In this document: positions 60,024-64,000 of the stretch, one piece after another | Position numbering within the stretch: position 1 is the stretch's first letter | Layout: every line of letters begins with the position of its first letter | From: Massilia agrisoli | Lineage (GTDB): Bacteria > Pseudomonadota > Gammaproteobacteria > Burkholderiales > Burkholderiaceae_D | Reading direction: 5' to 3' | DNA length: 64,000 nucleotides | Assembly (NCBI RefSeq): GCF_020831365.1 | Contig: NZ_JAJHPV010000012.1 | Location: forward strand, 186,001 to 250,000 | The notes under the pieces: model-generated | What the model was told of the DNA's origin: nothing | What the model saw: only the letters and a program-made list of their open reading frames with translations | Databases searched by the model: none | Translations under genes and position numbers: made by a program

Positions 60024-60652
60024 TTGGCCGCTCCTTTCGTCAGCGCGTAACCCTGGTCGCCAATCCGCCTGGCCGGGTCGATGTCCTGGTTGGTGCGGTC
60101 AAGGCTCTGCAGGTAGGCGACCAGGTCGAGCGCCTCCTGTTTTGCCACCACGACCTGGCCCGGCGGCGCAAACTGCGCTGCCAGGCGCACCACGACGTCG
60201 CCCGGCGCGGCCCGATCCTTGGTCTCGAACAGGAAGGGGTAGGAAGGCATGATGCTCCAGTCAAAAATCGCGCGCGGCTGGTACAAATGGGTCAGGTGCC
60301 AGTCGCGGCTGGGCAGGCGCGCGCCCACGTTCAGCAGGTCGGGCCCGGTGCGCATGGTGCCCAGCTGGTGCGGGCGGTCGTAGGCGAAATCGGACGCCGA
60401 CGGCGCCGGGCCCCAGCCGCGCGACAGGTCGGCCAGGGTTTGCCCGGCGGCGCGCGGCTGCTGGCTGTGGCAATACACGCAGCCCAGGTTCAGGTACTGC
60501 GCGCGGCCGGCCAGCTGCTGCTGGCTGTAGTCGGCCAGCCCCGGCGTCGGCGCCTGGCTGCGGATCTGCGCGCCAGGGATGATCACCAGCAGCAGCGTCG
60601 CGAACGCGAGGATGCCGAGCGCGACAGAAAAAATGGTAACGAGTCGGTTCAT
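60020..60652 (-). CDS. ccoO: CcoO-like monohaem subunit of cbb3-type oxidase
   Basis: 210 residues from the ATG at 60652, directly after the CcoN stop. A membrane anchor (LVTIFSVALGILAFATLLLVIIPG) precedes a monohaem domain with CVYCHSQQ (58-62), plus GWGPAPSASDFAYDRPHQLGTMRTGPDLLNVG and the Met-containing DWSIMPSYPFL, all typical of CcoO/FixO. It passes electrons to CcoN. Confidence 0.92.
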   Translation of the reverse strand: MNRLVTIFSVALGILAFATLLLVIIPGAQIRSQAPTPGLADYSQQQLAGRAQYLNLGCVYCHSQQPRAAGQTLADLSRGWGPAPSASDFAYDRPHQLGTMRTGPDLLNVGARLPSRDWHLTHLYQPRAIFDWSIMPSYPFLFETKDRAAPGDVVVRLAAQFAPPGQVVVAKQEALDLVAYLQSLDRTNQDIDPARRIGDQGYALTKGAAK

Positions 60653-60653
60653 G

Positions 60654-62255
60654 TCATGCTCCGGCGGCGGCAAAGGCGGGAGCGGCCGCAGGCTGGCGCG
60701 CCGCGCCTTTGCCCAGCAGCAGCGCCGCGATGTGGAAGGCGAATACGAAGTGGCCCAGCGTCATCAGGGCGCCGCCCAGCGAGCGCGCCTCGAGGTAAGG
60801 CATGGTGCCCAGCGTGATGGCGGCAAAGCCGCGTCCCGGTTCCAGCAAGGCCATGCCCTGCAGCCATCCGCCGATGCTCAGGCCGATGAAGTAGATCGAG
60901 AAGCCCAGGATCACCAGCCAGAAGTGCACCTTGAGCAGGCGCGGCCACGGCCAGTCGCGCCCGGTCACATACGGCAGCATGTAGTACACCGCGCCGAACA
61001 GCACCATGCTGACGAAGCCATACGCGCCGAGGTGGGCGTGGCCCACCGTGTAATGGGTGAAGTGGGTCACCGAATTGACCGCGCGCAGCGCCTCGACCGA
61101 ACCCTGGAACGAGGCGGCGGTGTACATCAGCGCGCCGATGGCGACGAAGCGCAGCGCCACCGACTGCTTGAAGGCCCAGAAGTTGCGCGCCACCGTGGTG
61201 TGCTGGTTGATGCCGACGGCGATGACCGGCACGAACATCATCACGCTGTGGACGATCGACAGCGTCACCAGCCAGGTCGGCAGCGGGCCGCCGATCAGGT
61301 GATGGATGCCGACCTGGCTGTAGAACAGCGCCAGGCCCCAGAAGCCGAGCAGCGAAACGCTGTACGAATAGACCGGCTGGCCGATGATCTTCGGGATCAG
61401 GTAGTACGCGGTTCCCACGCCAAGGGGCGTGAGCCACAGCCCCAGCACATTGTGGGCGAACCACCAGTTGACGGTGGCCTGCTGCACGCCCGCGTGCAGC
61501 CCGGGCAGGTTGGCGATCACGTACAGCACCGGGAACCACACCAGCCCGGCCAGCATGTACCAGCCGCTGACGTAGATATGGTGCGACTTGCGGCGCACCG
61601 CGGTAAGCACCAGCGGGATCGCCATGCAGGCGCCGCCGAAGGCGAGCAGCATGCCGATCTGCCAGGGAATTTCAAGCCACTCGATGCCCTGGGTCCAGCC
61701 CATGCCGATCGCGCCCACGCCCAGGCACACGCCGATGGTCCAGGTGAAGGCGCCGAACATCGCCAGCGCCGGCTTTTGCAGCGGGATGTGGAAAATGCGC
61801 GGCAAAATCCACATCGCCGCGCCGATGCCGGCCACCGACAGCCAGCCGTAGGCAACCAGGTTCAGGTGCATGGTGCGCACCCGCCCGAAGGTCAGCGGCG
61901 CATGTTGCACCAGCCAGTCCGGCAGGTGCAGCTTGAGCGAGGCGACCAGGCCGAACACCGAGCCGAGCACCAGGAAGGCCGCGGCCACGCCGATCATCAG
62001 CATCACCGTCTTGCGGCCCGGCTCGTCGATGCGCTCGCGGATCACGTCGAAGCGGTGTGCCGCGCTGCCCTTGGCGGCGTGGCCGAAGGCGGTGGTGTCG
62101 TCAGGGGTGCCGGTCTCGCCAGCCTCGAAGATCGTCAGGGCGTCGCGTTGCGACAGGGCGAACTGGCGTTTTGCAATCGCCCAGATCAGGAATCCCAGCG
62201 CCGTGACGGACGCGAGGAAACTCAATGCAAGTAGTAGTCCAATGGTTGGTGGCAT
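60654..62255 (-). CDS. ccoN: CcoN-like catalytic subunit of cbb3-type oxidase
   Basis: A 533-residue membrane protein with at least twelve helices. Haem and copper ligands are visible: TMHLNLVAYGWLS (low-spin haem His), WWFAHNVLGLWLTPLGVGTAYYLIP (CuB His, and a Tyr region), GIHHLIGGPLPTWL (two CuB His) and HYTVGHAHLGAYGF (haem His pair). This is the cbb3/NOR-related branch. It reduces oxygen in the inner membrane. The N-terminal 80 residues are longer than in classic CcoN. No CcoQ follows. Confidence 0.92.
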   Translation of the reverse strand: MPPTIGLLLALSFLASVTALGFLIWAIAKRQFALSQRDALTIFEAGETGTPDDTTAFGHAAKGSAAHRFDVIRERIDEPGRKTVMLMIGVAAAFLVLGSVFGLVASLKLHLPDWLVQHAPLTFGRVRTMHLNLVAYGWLSVAGIGAAMWILPRIFHIPLQKPALAMFGAFTWTIGVCLGVGAIGMGWTQGIEWLEIPWQIGMLLAFGGACMAIPLVLTAVRRKSHHIYVSGWYMLAGLVWFPVLYVIANLPGLHAGVQQATVNWWFAHNVLGLWLTPLGVGTAYYLIPKIIGQPVYSYSVSLLGFWGLALFYSQVGIHHLIGGPLPTWLVTLSIVHSVMMFVPVIAVGINQHTTVARNFWAFKQSVALRFVAIGALMYTAASFQGSVEALRAVNSVTHFTHYTVGHAHLGAYGFVSMVLFGAVYYMLPYVTGRDWPWPRLLKVHFWLVILGFSIYFIGLSIGGWLQGMALLEPGRGFAAITLGTMPYLEARSLGGALMTLGHFVFAFHIAALLLGKGAARQPAAAPAFAAAGA

Positions 62256-62393
62256 GGTCGTGAGTCAGAAGGGAAAAGCGGGCGGCATGGCCGCGGTGCG
62301 GGGAAGTGGTGCGGATCTGGGCGACGGGAGGGGTTGGTACGCGCAAATTGCCAGGTATCACTTCCCTCGCAAGCAGCATCGTAGAAGCGCTTG

Positions 62394-62410
62394 GTTAACG
62401 CAGCGTTAAC
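62394..62410. promoter_or_regulatory. palindrome/direct repeat GTTAA-N6-GTTAA
   Basis: GTTAACGC-A-GCGTTAAC is a perfect 17-bp palindrome in the 238-bp gap between the divergent oxidase operon and the rhodanese gene. Read as a direct repeat it has the same GTTAA-N6 spacing as the site at 52444-52459. It lies 84 bases before the rhodanese gene start and about 139 bases before ccoN. Confidence 0.5.
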
Positions 62411-62493
62411 GGTGTGGCTTCAGGTCAACGGCGCGCCCAAGGCAAATGACTTTTGCTATCTTGATGTCAACAGATTCCGAACCGGGAGCGATC

Positions 62494-63873
62494 ATGTTTT
62501 TCCAACGAGTCAAGACCAAGGGCCTGGGCCATAACGCTTACCTGCTCGGCTGCGGAGAAGGGTTGGCGGTGCTCGTCGATCCGCGCCGCGATGTGTCCGA
62601 GTACCTCGAGCTTGCGCGGGCCAACAACCTGAGCATCGCGTATGCCCTCGAAACGCATCGCCAGGAAGACTTCGAGTTCGGCTCGTCGAGCCTGGCGGAG
62701 CTGGCGGGGACGAAAATCGTCGCCGGGACCCACCCCCTGTTCGGGCGGGTCGACGTGGCGCTTGCCGACGGCGACGAATTCAAGGTCGGGACCACCCGCT
62801 TCGTCGCGCTGGCCACGCCGGGGCACACGCCCGAGAGCATGTGCTACGCCGTGTATCCCGCCGATTCCGGGGACAAGTGCTGGGGCGTGTTCACCGGCGA
62901 CACCCTGTTTGTCGGCGATACCGGACGGACCGACCTGTCCGACCCCGACAAGACCGCGGAGAACGCCGGCGTGCTGTACGACTCGGTGTACCGGAAACTG
63001 GCGCCGCTGGGCGACCAGGCACTGGTCCTTCCCGCCCACGGCGCCGGCTCCGCATGCGGCGGCAACATCTCCGAGCGCGACGACAGCACGCTGGGCGTGG
63101 AGCGGGCAACCAACCCCGTCTTTAAAAAGAGCCGCAAGGAATTCATCGACAAGAAGGTGAGTGAAAAGCTGCCGCGGCCGCCGTATTTTTCGCACATGGA
63201 AGTGGTCAACCTGGAAGCCGGACGGCCGCTGCCGCGGCCCGCCGGCGAGCGCGTCCTGGTTCCCAAGGAGTTCCAGCACCGCCTGAAAGAAGGCCTGGTG
63301 ATCGATACGCGCTCGCCAGAGTCGTTTGCCGGGGCGCATATCCCGGGCTCCTACAACATCTGGCTGGAGGGGCTGTCTACCTTTGGCGGCTGGATCGCGA
63401 ACGAGCGCACGACGATTTTCCTGGTTGTCGACCAGCCCGGTCAGGCCGATACCGCGGTGGCTTCGCTCGAGCGCATCGGGATCGACAGTGTCGCCGGCGT
63501 ACTGGTCAACGGTGTCGAGGCATGGCGCGAGGACGGGCTGCCGATCGAGGCGCTGGGCACGACCAGCGCGCTGGAGGCGGCGCGCTGGATGCAGGAAGAA
63601 GACATCTACCTGCTCGATGTGCGCGATGACATGGAATGGGAAGAGAAGCACATCCCCGGCGCGCATCACATGTTCGTTGGCTACCTGGAAGACAAGCCGC
63701 CGCAGCTTGCGCCGGAGCGCAAGATCGTGGTCCATTGCAGTGTCGGGCACCGTTCCGGGCTGGCAGTGAGCATCCTGCGGCGCCAGGGCTTCCGCAACGT
63801 CCACAACATGCTCGGTGGCCTGACGGCGTGGGAAAAACTCGAGCTGCCGCTGGAAAAGCACAAGCAGGACTGA
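62494..63873 (+). CDS. metallo-beta-lactamase fold / tandem rhodanese protein (persulfide-dioxygenase-like)
   Basis: 459 residues from the ATG at 62494 behind GGGAG. A metallo-beta-lactamase domain (residues 1-245) is followed by two rhodanese domains (about 255-355 and 365-459). The usual THxHxDH metal motif reads THRQEDF, while the later ligands GHTPES, TGDTLFVGD and PAHGAGSACGG are kept. The second rhodanese has the catalytic Cys in VHCSVGHRSG; the first has Asp there (VVDQPGQ). Similar proteins process persulfides. It is co-transcribed with a YeeE/YedE transporter and divergent from the oxidase/TsdA operon. Confidence 0.85.
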   Translation: MFFQRVKTKGLGHNAYLLGCGEGLAVLVDPRRDVSEYLELARANNLSIAYALETHRQEDFEFGSSSLAELAGTKIVAGTHPLFGRVDVALADGDEFKVGTTRFVALATPGHTPESMCYAVYPADSGDKCWGVFTGDTLFVGDTGRTDLSDPDKTAENAGVLYDSVYRKLAPLGDQALVLPAHGAGSACGGNISERDDSTLGVERATNPVFKKSRKEFIDKKVSEKLPRPPYFSHMEVVNLEAGRPLPRPAGERVLVPKEFQHRLKEGLVIDTRSPESFAGAHIPGSYNIWLEGLSTFGGWIANERTTIFLVVDQPGQADTAVASLERIGIDSVAGVLVNGVEAWREDGLPIEALGTTSALEAARWMQEEDIYLLDVRDDMEWEEKHIPGAHHMFVGYLEDKPPQLAPERKIVVHCSVGHRSGLAVSILRRQGFRNVHNMLGGLTAWEKLELPLEKHKQD

Positions 63874-63892
63874 AACCTGAAAGGAGAACCGT

Positions 63893-64000
63893 ATGAACCC
63901 GGCTGGCGGTGCATGGAATCCCTACCTGGTCGGTGCGCTGATCGGCATCCTGTCGATGGCGACCTTCTATTTTTCCAACAAGCCACTGGGCGTGTCGACC
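63893..64000 (+). CDS. YeeE/YedE-family sulfur transporter, N-terminal part (partial)
   Basis: The ATG at 63893 follows AAGGAGA. The 36 visible residues (GAWNPYLVGALIGILSMATFYFSNKPLGVST) match the first membrane segment of YeeE/YedE proteins, which bring thiosulfate or related sulfur species into the cell. The gene runs off the right edge. It starts 19 bases after the rhodanese protein stop, so both are in one operon. Confidence 0.85.
   Translation, partial: MNPAGGAWNPYLVGALIGILSMATFYFSNKPLGVST

Noticed and set aside
62461-62470. TTGATGTCAA as an FNR box upstream of the rhodanese gene
   Set aside because: The spacing does not fit TTGAT-N4-ATCAA. It is a short chance dyad.

Overview
The window looks like chromosomal DNA of a high-GC betaproteobacterium, most likely Massilia or a close Oxalobacteraceae relative. 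This rests on high GC, the protein families present (YghU, HmgA/FahA with DUF2783, CadA/CadR, an ArgP-like LysR regulator, the TlpA/DsbG pair) and two copies of a REP-like intergenic palindrome. It is inferred from gene content, not from a marker gene. I saw no rRNA, tRNA, CRISPR array, transposase or prophage genes.

Layout. Positions 1-9000 hold a mix of housekeeping and stress genes: the first codons of a YflT-type stress protein, an orphan response regulator whose phospho-acceptor Asp reads Asn, a 33-residue peptide gene, a GIN-domain exported protein, an AGCS amino-acid/sodium symporter, YghU, and a divergent cadA/cadR metal-efflux pair with a textbook MerR-type operator. From 9.0 to 13.0 kb lies an accessory island: a T6SS amidase effector/immunity pair (Tae4/Tai4), a broken copy of part of the alcohol dehydrogenase gene found at 13.1 kb, and an unrecognised secreted protein followed by a small acidic protein.

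From 13.1 to 30.0 kb runs a large catabolic locus. A LysR gene is divergent from a hydratase - acyl-CoA dehydrogenase - CaiB-type CoA-transferase - MmgE/PrpD - CitE-type lyase series. These are the gene families, largely in the order, that I recall for the Pseudomonas aeruginosa itaconate operon (LysR, Ich, ACAD, MmgE, Ict, Ccl). Here they are followed by a methyltransferase, a stand-alone CitF, a complete Liv-type ABC importer (livKHMGF) and an aldehyde/alcohol dehydrogenase set. A near-identical 28-bp element lies upstream of both the hydratase gene and livK, which suggests both blocks answer to one LysR regulator. The expected chemistry is: C5 dicarboxylate enters, is activated to its CoA thioester, hydrated to citramalyl-CoA and cleaved to acetyl-CoA and pyruvate.

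From 32.2 to 39.1 kb is an aromatic catabolic operon: a LuxR regulator, an MFS importer, an FAD monooxygenase, DUF2783, homogentisate dioxygenase and fumarylacetoacetase. From 39.1 to 55.7 kb are regulatory and envelope genes: a GGDEF-EAL protein, an acetolactate-synthase-like enzyme with a divergent Lrp regulator, a second YflT-type protein, an ftsI pseudogene that has lost its catalytic core, a TRIC-family channel with a divergent ArgP-like regulator, a QseBC-like two-component pair, periplasmic thiol-redox proteins and a chemoreceptor.

From 55.8 kb to the right edge is a respiratory/sulfur locus. A minus-strand operon encodes CcoN- and CcoO-like oxidase subunits, a membrane-anchored dihaem cytochrome, a TsdA-like dihaem cytochrome and a CcoI-type copper ATPase, with no CcoP or CcoQ. 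It is divergent from a metallo-beta-lactamase/double-rhodanese protein and a YeeE/YedE sulfur transporter. Together they read as a thiosulfate or persulfide oxidation chain ending at a cbb3-like oxidase. This is the most interesting candidate system in the window.
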